DNA of 39,938 bases from Adiantum capillus-veneris (lineage: Eukaryota; Streptophyta; Polypodiopsida; Polypodiales; Pteridaceae). Of this stretch, positions 19,703-29,382 are shown piece by piece. Each line of letters opens with the position of its first letter. Position 1 is the stretch's first letter. Both the position numbers and the translations under genes were made by a program. The DNA is taken from NCBI GenBank assembly GCA_014529385.2, contig CM043958.1:120454518-120494455 (forward strand), in the 5' to 3' direction. The notes under the pieces were generated by a model. The model saw only the letters and a program-made list of their open reading frames with translations. It did no database searches and was not told the DNA's origin.

Positions 19703-19900
19703 AGTGCTCTCATGTTTGGCACACCCGGTGGGACCTCAACTGAAGTCTCACTCCTTCGAAAGTCGAGTCGAGGAGCTACTCGGTTTAAGCTCTCTGTATT
19801 GGTCGGTTGGTTTCGACTGGGTGGGGCTGCTTCAGCTTGGTCGAGTCTAGTTTCACTTCGACCTGCTTAGTTCTAGACCTGCTTATCTAGTCTCTCGTCC

Positions 19901-19981
19901 TGGTCTAGCAGACTCTCAGCTTGGTCTAGTCCACTCTCCTCCAGGTCTAGCCAAGTGGTCTAGTCACTCGCCTTGGTCTAG
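19901..19981. repeat. Five spaced (T/A)GGTCTAG motifs in the Gypsy-out leader
   Basis: Copies at 19901, 19922, 19943, 19956 and 19974, spaced 13-21 bp, with further CTAG-containing variants on both sides. Could be a binding-site cluster, a decayed minisatellite or part of an RNA packaging region. Confidence 0.6.
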
Positions 19982-20149
19982 TGGAATCTAGAGCAGTGTT
20001 CAGTAAGTTAAAGGTCTTCGTGCCAAAAGCTTGGGGTGGCTTTTGGTTACTACATGACACATACAAGGCAGTCAAAAGAACGACAAAGCCCATTACTGAG
20101 TCCTCTGAAGTACTACCACAGAAAGCGTCAACCCTTCGTGCCAAGTAGA

Positions 20150-20755
20150 GTCCACGAGCCCCATTACCCCTACCTTCCCAAGCAGCTACCTCCATTCCCT
20201 CAACCAGTTCTACACCTCCACAGTCACCCCCCTCAGTAAAGTTCTCACCCATTGTGTTACAGCAAGCTCGTGAGCAAGAGGCTCCTGCACAGACAACCAT
20301 GGAGGAGCTCACAAGCGCTAAGGTGAATATCAAGTTTCCGACTTTCAAGGGTCTCTTCATAGAGGATGCCAACGACCATGCCAGGAGATTTGTTTCCCTC
20401 TGCAGGTGTCGTGGCCTCAACCGAGAAGACGCCTACTTAGTACTCTTCACATCCACCTTCGATGGTTTAGCAGACAAATGGTACAATCACTTTGCAGAAA
20501 ACCACTTTACTACTTGGGCCACATTAAGACAACAAAGACTTTTGCAAAACTCATGACCAGAATAAAGTCTTTGGTCGCCAAGCTTCCTCAGCAACTAGGT
20601 GAGTTTATGGTCAAGAAATGGGTAGAGAAGGCTCTTCCTAAGACTTCACAACAGAAAATCGGAGAGAGTCTCCGACCTGAAGCCACTATAGAGGAGTTTG
20701 TTGTTGTTGCTACTAGGATAGAGGGGACAAGGAAGTTGTTTACCGACTCTCCTCA
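20150..20755 (+). pseudogene. Gypsy-out gag, N-terminal and capsid region
   Basis: A Pro/Ser-rich lead (PLPLPSQAATSIPSTSSTPP) runs into a retrotransposon-gag core: VNIKFPTFKGLFIEDANDHA, FTSTFDGLADKWYNHF and TTWATLRQ, the pattern of Ty3/Gypsy capsid. A frameshift at about 20540 moves the frame to TRIKSLVAKLPQQLGEFMVK and EATIEEFVVVATRIEGTRKL. The frame is cut by the Gypsy-in insertion; the rest of gag lies at 29383-30230. Confidence 0.75.
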
Positions 20756-22340
20756 TGTCATAATAATCAATATCTAATTCTCCTAAATGATTTTCTCATG
20801 TTAAACTGATCATTTAATATGAGAAAGTGCCAGGGGAGAAAAAGCTAGAATATTGGTTAAGCTAGCAAACCGGCACAATAGGGATCCAAAGGAGGGAAAA
20901 TAGGGATCCAAAAGGAGGGCCATCTGCAAAAGAGCAATGTGCACCAATGGGCTTAAAAGACCCTAAGGTTCAGGCCATTAAGACTTCCAAAATGCTAAGG
21001 TTCCAAAATTCAAAGGTTCTGTCCAAAGGTCAAAAGCCTAGGGAAATTGGATGCTTTGTGTGTGTCCCAAAAGTCTTCAACCATCCCTATATAGGAGGGG
21101 GCGAGCCCTAGAAGTAGGAGATGAGAGAGAAACTCACACACACACACACACAAGCTCCCTTTACACAAAGGGAATGAGGGACACATGTCAGCTCCCTAGC
21201 CCAGATGCCCACAAGGTGTACTCAGTTCCTATTGGATGGCCTTGGAGGTGGACCAATGAGAATTAAGCTAGAGTATATGTAGTTTAATTAATTTAAAAAC
21301 ACTTAATAAAAGAACCAATAAGAATTAAGCTCTCTAGAAGACTATTGGACAGTCTCCCAAGGGGTCCAATGAGCATTCAGCAGCCCAATGGCTTGTCTGA
21401 TTCCTATTGGCCACGAGGCAAAGGGGTCCAATGAGAGTTTAGTTGAATTAAGTAATTACCTAAAGCTCTCACAAAAGGGGAAAGGGAGACACATGTCAGA
21501 AGACTATCACTTATGCTCTTAATTTCCATTGGCTAGGCCTGGGGAGGTCCAATGAGGTGTGAGGATGAGCAAATAGCAAGGGGGGTCGACCAAGAGAGAG
21601 AGGGGGGCTGATTTTTGAAAGGCATTATCACACACACACTCACACAATCTGATGTGTGAAGCAAAGAAGACTCTCTCTCCTTCTCAAGCTTTAATGGAAA
21701 GCTTACCACCTACTCCAAGCTTGTGAGAAGGGAGGCCTACACCAACAACTCTTGGCTTTGTGATGCAAATCCAACCAAGAGCCAAGCTTCAATGCATGCT
21801 CATCTCCTCTACCATGCTAATTACTACACTAAGCTATGCTAATATGAGTGATTATGTGAGGAGATGTACATTTGTCTCGTAAGAATACTCCTTCCTCTCA
21901 ATCTACTCTCATACCCCGCTAGCTCTCACCATCTTCGAAGGTGTGTGAGGTCTTGGGTCTGAGACCGTGAGGGAATTGATGTTTGTTTAATAAGTATTTT
22001 GCTTAGTGCATGAAGTTTCCATCTTCATTGCACTAGCTAGTATTGAAGGAACACAAAGAATTGTATTGTAAAATGTCTCTCTTGATGGGAGAAACCATAA
22101 TACAAAGCCTTTTGGAGGGGGGACCGGCTCCATGCAAATCCGGTCCTCAACAGTTGTCAATTGCTTAATTTCTCTCTTTTGAAGTATTGTTCATGCTATC
22201 TAACTAAGTGTTATACTTTTTGTTTCTCTCTCCACCCAAGCACTCTTGTTATTCTTATTAGGAAGCTATTCTAATGAAATGCTCACGATGTTCATGCTAT
22301 TTTCCGCTACACACAAGTTATTACACCATTAAATGTTACA
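20756..22340 (+). repeat. Gypsy-in 5' LTR (1585 bp)
   Basis: TGTCATAATAATCAATATC to AAATGTTACA. It contains an AC run, four ATTGG-N16/17-CCAAT modules (21231-21553), a TCCCTTT-ACAC-AAAGGGA hairpin (21156-21173) and a second AC run near 21630. The transcription start and poly(A) site are not placed. Confidence 0.95.
21231..21553. promoter_or_regulatory. Four ATTGG-N16/17-CCAAT inverted modules in the LTR
   Basis: ATTGG and CCAAT pairs at 21231/21253, 21344/21366, 21406/21428 and 21528/21549 with internal spacing 17, 17, 17 and 16 bp, each followed by GAG or GAGG. CCAAT is the NF-Y core, so they may be paired CCAAT boxes or a hairpin repeat. The function is inferred. Confidence 0.6.
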
Positions 22341-22353
22341 TTGCTATCAGAGC
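22341..22353 (+). promoter_or_regulatory. Gypsy-in primer-binding site (initiator tRNA-Met type)
   Basis: TTGCTATCAGAGC directly follows the 5' LTR and matches the plant initiator-Met PBS TGGTATCAGAGC except near its start. The leader 22354-22756 holds no gene. Confidence 0.75.
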
Positions 22354-22756
22354 ACAAGGTTTCTCTTTTCTTGCTCAAGTAGGGAGGTCCTCAAGCTACC
22401 TATAAATGGTTGGTACTATTAATTGCATGTGAGTAAGTAGAATAGGGATTTTTCAGCCTTGCAGTGCACCTTCCTTTATGCAGTTAACGGGGCATCACCG
22501 TCGAGAGCTATGGTCTTAATAGTAGAGTCCTACGGGACTTGCCTACGGCTTAACCACTATTGAGCTATTAGAAGCTTGACAGGAGCCGGTGCTGTTTTGG
22601 TGTTGAACGACCCTCTCTTCTATTCCTTGCAATTAATGATATTCGAGCCACGGGTACAGTAGCTTGAGTGCTTTTTCTAAAGGGGTAAAGAGGAGTAGCA
22701 CCTAGGGCTTGAAGTGCCAAAGTACACCTAAAAAGTTTACACCTAAAGTTGTTAGA

Positions 22757-23814
22757 ATGGCTGACAATAGTAAAGAGAGTGAAATTAATGTTGACAGCTT
22801 TGATTTTGCTAACTATCTTGTTTCTAGGCTTCAACAAGCCATGGGCAATCCATCCCTCCACAATGAAGTGCAACGGCAGCTTCGTGCTCATGGGATTCTC
22901 CAAGCTCCCCACCATGACGAGAGAGCACCTAGGAAGCCTCCTTGCGAGACTTCCAAAAGAGGCCTCTCTCCGATTCGGGAAGAAGAAGAGGATCCATATG
23001 AAGGGCTCAAAAATTTGCTCCTTGATGACGCATCTCCTTCTCAAAGGAGAATTCAAGAGCCTCCACCGAAGGAACGAGAAATAAGTGAGTCTCCTGCTAC
23101 CTCGGCGGAGATAGCTCCACGAAGACGGCGGGCTAAACACTCTATCACCTCCAAAACGGAGAAGACCATCGCATACTTCTCCACACCATACTTCAAAGAG
23201 GGATGACAAAAAGCAAGAGAAGGAAAAGGAAATCCTATGCCACGTGGAAGAGGACGTCCAAGCACAAGAAAGTCAAAGAGGGAGGGAATAGCATCTCTTT
23301 CCTTACCTATGATCGCACTATTGGTGCAACGGACAAAGTCTTGGCTTTTATCCAACAATTCGATGCGGCGTTTGGAGATGAGGGCTTCATTGAGTCCTCT
23401 AAGCTACGCCATGTAGCTATGTACTTTCAAAAGTCCGCCAGGCAATGGTGGTCTAGCCTACGGGCCAACGGTGAAGCTCCACAAACATGGAAAGCTTTGA
23501 GAGCTTCCATTATGAAGCAGTTTTTGGCCACCGATGCCAAAAACAAAGTACTCACCGAATGGCGAAGCTTAAAGCTCTCTCCCTACGAATCCATTCACAA
23601 ATATGTAGACAAGTTTTGCGATTTACAACTCAAAGCCACTGTCTTCAAGAAGTTCGATTTTGGAGAGCAAAAGCAACAATTCTGTGCGGGCTTAACTAAA
23701 GAAATGGCGGATTATGTCAACTCCCAAAGGCCACGCACCATATCGGCGGTTATACACCATACTATGGTGGCCTCTAGAATCAATTTCCAAACGGGGGCTA
23801 CAAAGAAATTCTAA
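22757..23814 (+). pseudogene. Gypsy-in gag, matrix/capsid region
   Basis: Starts MADNSKESEINVDSFDFANY. A Glu/Arg-rich N-terminal part reaches AYFSTPYF at about 23195, where the frame must shift to continue KQEKEKEILCHVEEDVQAQE, then shifts again near 23283 into SISFLTYDRTIGATDKVLAF. The capsid core (Retrotrans_gag) is clear: KLRHVAMYFQKSARQWWSSL, ASIMKQFLATDAKNKV, SPYESIHKYVDKFCDLQL. A further shift near 23790 leads to the zinc-knuckle frame. Three indels make the polyprotein dead. The family role is packaging of element RNA in virus-like particles. Confidence 0.85.
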
Positions 23815-24544
23815 GCCCACGGAAAACAAGGGTTCCAATGAGCCTAAGGGGAAGGACAATGTCCAAAAGTCTCCTAAGGGCAACTCCAACAAAGCTAAAG
23901 AGAAGGGAGTTTATAAAGGCAAAAATAAACTCTCTCCTAAAGAGCTTGAGCGTTATCGCAAGGATAACTGTTGTTTCAAGTGCGGCGAGCAAGAGCATGC
24001 GTATCACGCTTGTCCCCAAAAGAACACCCGTCATGAACCTCCTAGAGCTACCTTGGTCGAAATCCAAGAGGAGGAAATTCACCACAAAGGATCTCCTCTA
24101 TGCCATGCTTGGGGAAAGGTTAGAGAACATGATGCTTTTATTCTCTTTGACCCTGGTTCTACTCACAAGTTTATATCTATAGAGTTGGCTACCAAGCTAG
24201 GCATACAAGCCTACGAGATGGGAGATGTCCTACCCGCAGACGGTGCTTTCAAGGGGCAAGAAGCTTCAGTCACTCTCTTAATCGGGAAATTGAGGCTCCA
24301 TGTCCAAAGCTATGTGGACAAAGAGGACTTCTTTATCTCTCCTCTCAAGCATGAGGATGTAATCCTAGGGGCACCATGGTTTGATCGCATGGCTGCCAAT
24401 GTTAAATTCCCTGAAAGGAGAATCTCCTTTAAGTTCAGGGAAAAAGATATGTATATGAATGCTAAGGAAATAGGTAACACTGTACCCATTGTACATACAC
24501 AAGCTTTCAACAAGTCAATAAAGAGCTCTATTTCGTGTGCATGA
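23800..24544 (+). pseudogene. Gypsy-in nucleocapsid zinc knuckle and aspartic protease
   Basis: A Lys-rich linker, then one CCHC knuckle CFKCGEQEHAYHAC (C-x2-C-x4-H-x4-C) near 23973. The retropepsin follows: FILFDPGSTHKFIS (about 24137-24180), with the active site written DPGST where DSGAT is usual, then LGIQAYEMGD and the flap/C-terminal ILGAPWFDRMAANV with the conserved hydrophobic-Leu-Gly signature. The frame runs out at 24544; the polyprotein continues one frame over (LYFVCMIFVKDSQ), so there is a frameshift near 24520. Confidence 0.85.
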
Positions 24545-25779
24545 TTTTTGTTAAAGATTCTCAAAATGAAGCTAATGTTTTAGTAAAAGAAAATATACAC
24601 AATCAAAAGGAATTAGAGTTATCCAATTTTCTCAAGGGGTTTCAAGATGTCTTTATTGACGACATCCCTTGTGAGCTACCTCCTAAACGAGGCAATGATG
24701 ACCATGCAATTGAACTTCTTCCAGGAAGTTCACCGCCTAACAAACCTCCTTATAGAGTTTCTCAAGCTCAACAAGAGGAGATTATGCGGCAAGTGCATGA
24801 GTTAGTTGAGAAGGGCATGGTTAGGCCTAGCTCATCTCCATTTTGTTCTCCTGTGCTACTAGTGCAAAAGAAAGACGGCACATATCGTATGTGTCTCGAC
24901 TATAGAGCATTAAATAGGATCACTATCAAGAATAGGTTTTCCGTTCCACGAGTAGAAGACCTATTTGATAAGCTACAAGGATCCACCTACCTCAGTAGGA
25001 TTGACCTAAAAAGTGGCTATCATCAAATAAGAATAGTTGATCAAGACATTGTAAAGACCGCATTTCGCACTACGTTTGGTCTTTACGAATACATTGTCAT
25101 GCCTTTTGGCTTGACCAATGCACCAGCCTCATTCAACCGCTTGATGGAGAAGCTATTCGGGCCTCATCGAACCTTTACTGGAATGTTCTTTGATGATATC
25201 ATCATCTACTCTAATTCATTAGACGAACACAAGCAACACCTCCAGGTAATATTTCAAGTTCTAAGAGAGAATAAACTTTATGTTAATCGAAAGAAAGGTG
25301 AATTTTTCTTACAAGAGATTCAGTATTTAGGTCACATTATCTCTCAAGATGGCATCCAAATGGATCCATCAAAGTTAGAGGTAATAAAAGGATGGCCTAA
25401 ACCAAGGAATCTTCATGAATTAAGAAGCTTTATAGGTGTGTGCGCATTCTATAGACGCTTCATAGAAAAGTTCTCACTAATAGCAGGACCATTACATGAC
25501 CTAACAAAGAAAAACGTTAGGTACACATGGTCTGCCAAGGAGAACAATGCTTTCGAAAAGCTTATCTCTCAACCTGTGCTTACACTACCGGATCTCTCAA
25601 AGCCATTTGAGGTCCAATGTGATGCTTGTGGTGATTGCCTTGGAGCTGTTTTGCTTCAAGAAGGACACGCCATAGGCTATGAAAGTCGAAGGCTTGACCC
25701 TGTTGAGCAAGCTCTACGCATATATGAAAAGGAACTCCTCGCAGTTCTACATGCCTTAGACTCATGGAAGCACTATTAA
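24535..25779 (+). pseudogene. Gypsy-in reverse transcriptase and RNase H start
   Basis: A 414-codon open stretch, the best preserved pol part. RT landmarks: LVQKKDGTYRMCLDYRALNR, DLKSGYHQIRI, TTFGLYEYIVMPFGLTNAPA, the catalytic FFDDIIIYS (25186-25212; Phe instead of the usual Tyr/Ile at the first positions but both Asp kept) and YLGHIIS. Connection: ELRSFIGVCAFYRRFI. RNase H begins VQCDACGDCLGAVLLQEG (first catalytic Asp) and EKELLAVLHAL (Glu). An in-frame TAA at 25777-25779 breaks it and the same frame continues at 25780. Confidence 0.9.
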
Positions 25780-26613
25780 TTGGGGACTCCTTTCATTCTG
25801 CGAACGGATCACCAAAGTCTTGAGTACTTCATGACGCAGACCAAGCTCTCCGACAAACAAATGAGATGGGCAAACTTTCTTTCGCAATTTCATTTTCATA
25901 TTGCTCACATTGTTGGCAGGCATAATCAAGTAGCCGATGCACTCTCAAGACGGCTGAGAGTGAATGCGGTTTCCATAGCAACTCACAATGATCTATCTTC
26001 TATGATAGATGAGTATGCTAGTGATCCCGATTTTAGAGATGTGATTTCAGCCCTTGCACTAGGGAAGAAAGAGGAACCATTTACTTTACAAGATGGTTAT
26101 CTTCTCTATGGCAATAGACTATGCGTTACTAGCTCACTACGTGAGAAAGTAATGTATGAATCTCATGCTCCTCCTTATGCAAGGCATAGAGGGATTCAAT
26201 CTACCCTAAAAGGGATTGAAACATATTTCTATTGGCCTACCATAAAAGCAAACATACAAGAGTATGTTTCTAAATGTGTGATATGCCAAAAGACGAAGTT
26301 TGATAGAGGGAAGCACCTGGATTGCTTCAACCTTTGTCAATCCCTAATTCACCATGGGAGAGCATATCCATGGATTTTAGTGGACAGGTTCAATAAACAA
26401 GCTCATTTTATACCAGTCAAAAGGACTATCAAAGCCCATCAAATGGCAACCCTCTTCATTTCACAAATCTTCAAGTACCATGGCTTGCCAATGTCCATAG
26501 TGTTGGATAGAGATCCTAGAACGACCAGTAATTTTTGGAAGGGTCTCTTTGAGAATTTAGGAACAAGGCTAAATTTCTCTCCGGCCTCACCCGCAAACGG
26601 ATGGCCAAAGTGA
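25780..26613 (+). pseudogene. Gypsy-in RNase H end and integrase N-terminal/core part
   Basis: In frame with the RT after one stop. RNase H ends FILRTDHQSLEYFM and HNQVADALSRR. Integrase: HHCC zinc site HAPPYARHRGIQSTLKGIET then CVICQ, followed by the core. About 20 residues are missing where PW..SMDFI should precede VDRFNKQAHFIPV (about 26360), so the first catalytic Asp is lost. The second Asp region is VLDRDPRTTSNFW. A frameshift after SPASPANGWPK ends the frame; the third catalytic residue lies in the next frame. Confidence 0.88.
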
Positions 26614-27270
26614 AATAGCTAACCTAACAATTCTCGATCTACTAAAAGCCTATGTAACGGAAGTAGATCAAAGATCCCAATGGGAGAAGTACTTACCCTT
26701 AGTGGAGTATGCCTACAATAACACTGTACATACTTCCACGGGAAAAGCACCTTTTGAGGTAATTGAGGGAAGATCAAAAAGTCCCTTGCTACTTAAGGTA
26801 CACGGGAAGATCTTCGCTGCAGATGAGTATAGCCGAGACCTACAAGAATCTTTCCAAAAGATTTAAGGATGCTATCTCTATCTCACAGCAAAGGCAAAAG
26901 GCTGCTTCTGACAAGCACAGAAGAGCCCAAGCCTTTAAAGAAAATGATTGGGTCTTACTCAAATTTCCCAAGGCTCGATTAAGGCACACGACGGGCAAGA
27001 ATACTACGGGATACCAAAAGTACTATGCTAAGTTAGCAAAAAGGTGCTATGGTCCCTTCCAAATTCTTAAGCCAATCAATGAGATGGCCTATCAACTCAA
27101 GTTGCCCAACCATTGGCTCATACACAATGCTTTCGATGTGAGCCTATTAAAGCCTTACAAAGGAGAGCCACCTCGAGAACCAACTATTGAAGACTCACCG
27201 GAGATCGAGGACCAAGAAGAGGTGCTGCAACCCGAGTTCATTCTCCGCATGAAGACAAGGTATTAAGAGG
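26595..27270 (+). pseudogene. Gypsy-in integrase C-terminal part
   Basis: In the shifted frame SEIANLTILDLLKAYVTEVD carries the catalytic Glu, followed by WEKYLPLVEYAYNNTVHTST. A second shift at about 26760 leads into SIAETYKNLSKRFKDAI, the GPF/Y-type module AKRCYGPFQILKPINEMAYQ and LIHNAFDVSLLKPYKG, ending EEVLQPEFILRMKTRY and a stop. This is the typical linker to a chromodomain. Confidence 0.85.
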
Positions 27271-27399
27271 TGGTAAGACTATGCGACAATATCTATTAAG
27301 TTTAAGAATTATCCTTTTGAAGATGCTAGATAGATGCAAGGCATACAATTAAAGGATAACCTAAACCTTGTCAATGCTTACAATGCTTCCCTAGGGTAA
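27225..27399 (+). pseudogene. Decayed chromodomain of Gypsy-in
   Basis: After LQPEFILRMKTRY and a stop, a different frame from about 27290 reads IKFKNYPFEDAR, then TAG (27331-27333), then MQGIQLKDNLNLVNA, ending at TAA 27397-27399. The expected chromodomain is YLVKFKNY..EDARWM, so the TAG sits exactly at the conserved Trp (TGG to TAG). Family role: directs integration to marked chromatin. Confidence 0.7.
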
Positions 27400-27730
27400 G
27401 CAAATGTACAAATTTTAAAAATGAACAAAGTTTTTGTCTTATAAAACTCTCTTTTTCTTTATTGTGCACAAAAATGAAGTAGTAAGCATGCTTAGATCAA
27501 GTTTGCAGAGACGACGTCTCCCAAACACCAAGTAGAGCACTCTACTACGGAAGATTGATAGGACTATGTGTAGACATTCTTGCGGCAGTTTAGGCTCTCA
27601 AGCGCCAAATGGACAAGTCATCCATTCTAGAACGATGTCGTAGGGTAACATAGGGATCCTCTACCCGCTAGGAAAAAGGACTAATGAATATGCTTTATCT
27701 TCTCTACCCCATAGTCGAGGACGACAATGA

Positions 27731-27747
27731 TTTCAAGAGAGAGGTAA
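27731..27747 (+). promoter_or_regulatory. Gypsy-in polypurine tract
   Basis: The purine-rich run AAGAGAGAGG just before the 3' LTR start TGTCATGATAATC. The stretch 27400-27730 between the chromodomain and the PPT has no gene. Confidence 0.7.
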
Positions 27748-29382
27748 TGTCATGATAATCAATATCTAATTCTCCTAAATAATTTTCTCATGTTAAACTG
27801 ATCATTTGGTATGGGGAACTGCAAGGGGAGAAAAAGCTAGAATATTGGTTAAGCTAGCAGACCGGCCACAGTAGGGATCCAAAGGAGGGAAAACAGGGAT
27901 CCAAAAGTCATCTGCAAAAGAGCAATGTGCACCAATGGGCTTAAAAGATCCTAAGGTTCAACCCATTAAGACTTCCAAAATGCTAAGGTTCAGAAATTCA
28001 AAGGTTCTGTCCAAAGGTCAAAAGCCTAGGGAAATTGGATGCTTTGTGTGTGTCCCAAAAGTCTTCAACCATCCCTACATAGGAGGGGGCGAGCCCTAGA
28101 AGTAGGAGATGAGAGAGAAACTCACACACACACACACACACAAGCTCCCTTTACACAAAGGGAAGCTCCCTTTACACAAAGGGAATGAGGGACACATGTC
28201 AGCTCCCTAGCCCAGATGCCCACAAGGTGTACTCAGTTCCTATTGGATGGCCTTGGAGGTGGACCATTGGAGGTGGACCAATGAGAATTAAGCTAGAGTA
28301 TATCTAGTTTAATCAATTTAAAAACACTTAATAAAAGAACCAATAAAAATTAATCTCTCTAAAAGACTATTGGACAGTCTCCCAAGGGGTCCAATGAGCA
28401 TTCAACAACCCAATGGCTTGCCTGATTCCTATTGGCTAGGAGGTAAAGGGGTCCAATGAGAGTTTAGTTGAATTAAGTAATTACGTAAAGCTCTCACAAA
28501 AGGGGAAAGGGGGACACATGTCAGAAGACTATCACTTATGCTTCTTAATTTCCATTGGCTAGGCCTGGGGAGGTCCAATGAGGTGTGAGGATGAGCAAAT
28601 AGCAAGGGGGGTCGACCAAGAGAGAGAGGGGGGCTGATTTTTGGAAAGCATTATCACACACACACACACACACACACAATTTGATGTGTGAAGCAAAGAA
28701 GACTCTCTCTCCTTCTCAAGCTTTAATGGAAAGCTTACCACCTACTCCAAGCTTGTGAGAACGGAGGCATACACCAACAACTCTTGGCTTTGTGATGCAA
28801 ATCCAACCAAGAGCCAAGCTTCAATGCATGCTCGTCTCCTCTACCATGCTAATTACTAAGCTAAGCTATGCTAATATGAGTGATTATGTGAGGAGATGTA
28901 CATCTTTCTCGTAAGAATACTCCTTCTTCCTCTTAATCTACTCTCATAGCCCGCTAGCTCTCACCATCTTCGAAGGTGTGTGAGGTCTTGGGTCTGAGAC
29001 CGTGAGGGAATTGATGTTGTGTTTGATAAGTGTTTTGCTTAGTGCATGAAGTTTCCATCTTCATTGCACTAGCTAGTATTGAAGGAACACAAAGAATTGT
29101 ATTGTAAAATGTCTCTCTTGATAGGAGAAACCATAATACAGAGCCGTTTGGAGGGGGGACCGGCTTCATGCAAATCCGGTCCTCAACTGTTGTCAATTGC
29201 TTAATTTCTCTCTCTTTTGAAGTATTGTTCATGCTATCTAACTAGGTGTTATACTTTTTGTTGCTCTCTCCACCCAAGCACTCTTGTTGTTCTTATTAGG
29301 AAGCTATTCTAATGAAATGCTCACTATGTTCATGCTATTTTCCGCTACACACAAGTTATTAATTAGACCATTAAATGTTACA
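27748..29382 (+). repeat. Gypsy-in 3' LTR (1635 bp)
   Basis: Same ends as the 5' LTR. It is 50 bp longer, partly because of two short tandem duplications: the TCCCTTTACACAAAGGGA hairpin appears twice (28146-28163 and 28167-28184), and TTGGAGGTGGACCA is doubled near 28255. A longer AC run near 28656 adds the rest. Confidence 0.95.

Larger units (their letters stand above)
19641..20755 (+). mobile_element. Gypsy-out, left part (LTR remnant, leader, gag start)
   Basis: Starts with the last 62 bp of an LTR (19641-19702), which matches the 3' LTR end at about 33020-33082, both ending CTCCGCTACA. Leader and gag N-terminus follow until the Gypsy-in TSD CCTCA at 20751-20755. The 5' part of the LTR is gone. 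No primer-binding site complementary to a common plant tRNA was recognised after 19702. Confidence 0.8.
20756..29382 (+). mobile_element. Gypsy-in: Ty3/Gypsy chromovirus with both LTRs
   Basis: An 8627-bp element with 5' LTR, PBS, gag, protease, RT/RNase H, integrase, decayed chromodomain, PPT and 3' LTR, flanked by a perfect 5-bp TSD CCTCA (20751-20755 and 29383-29387). The gene order (integrase after RT) and the chromodomain define a chromovirus. Both LTRs run TG...CA and are similar overall, with several indels, so the insertion is neither brand new nor very old. Confidence 0.95.

Noticed and set aside
22709-22756. An earlier ATG for Gypsy-in gag
   Set aside because: The upstream in-frame ATG lies in leader sequence; MADNSKESE at 22757 gives a more typical gag start.
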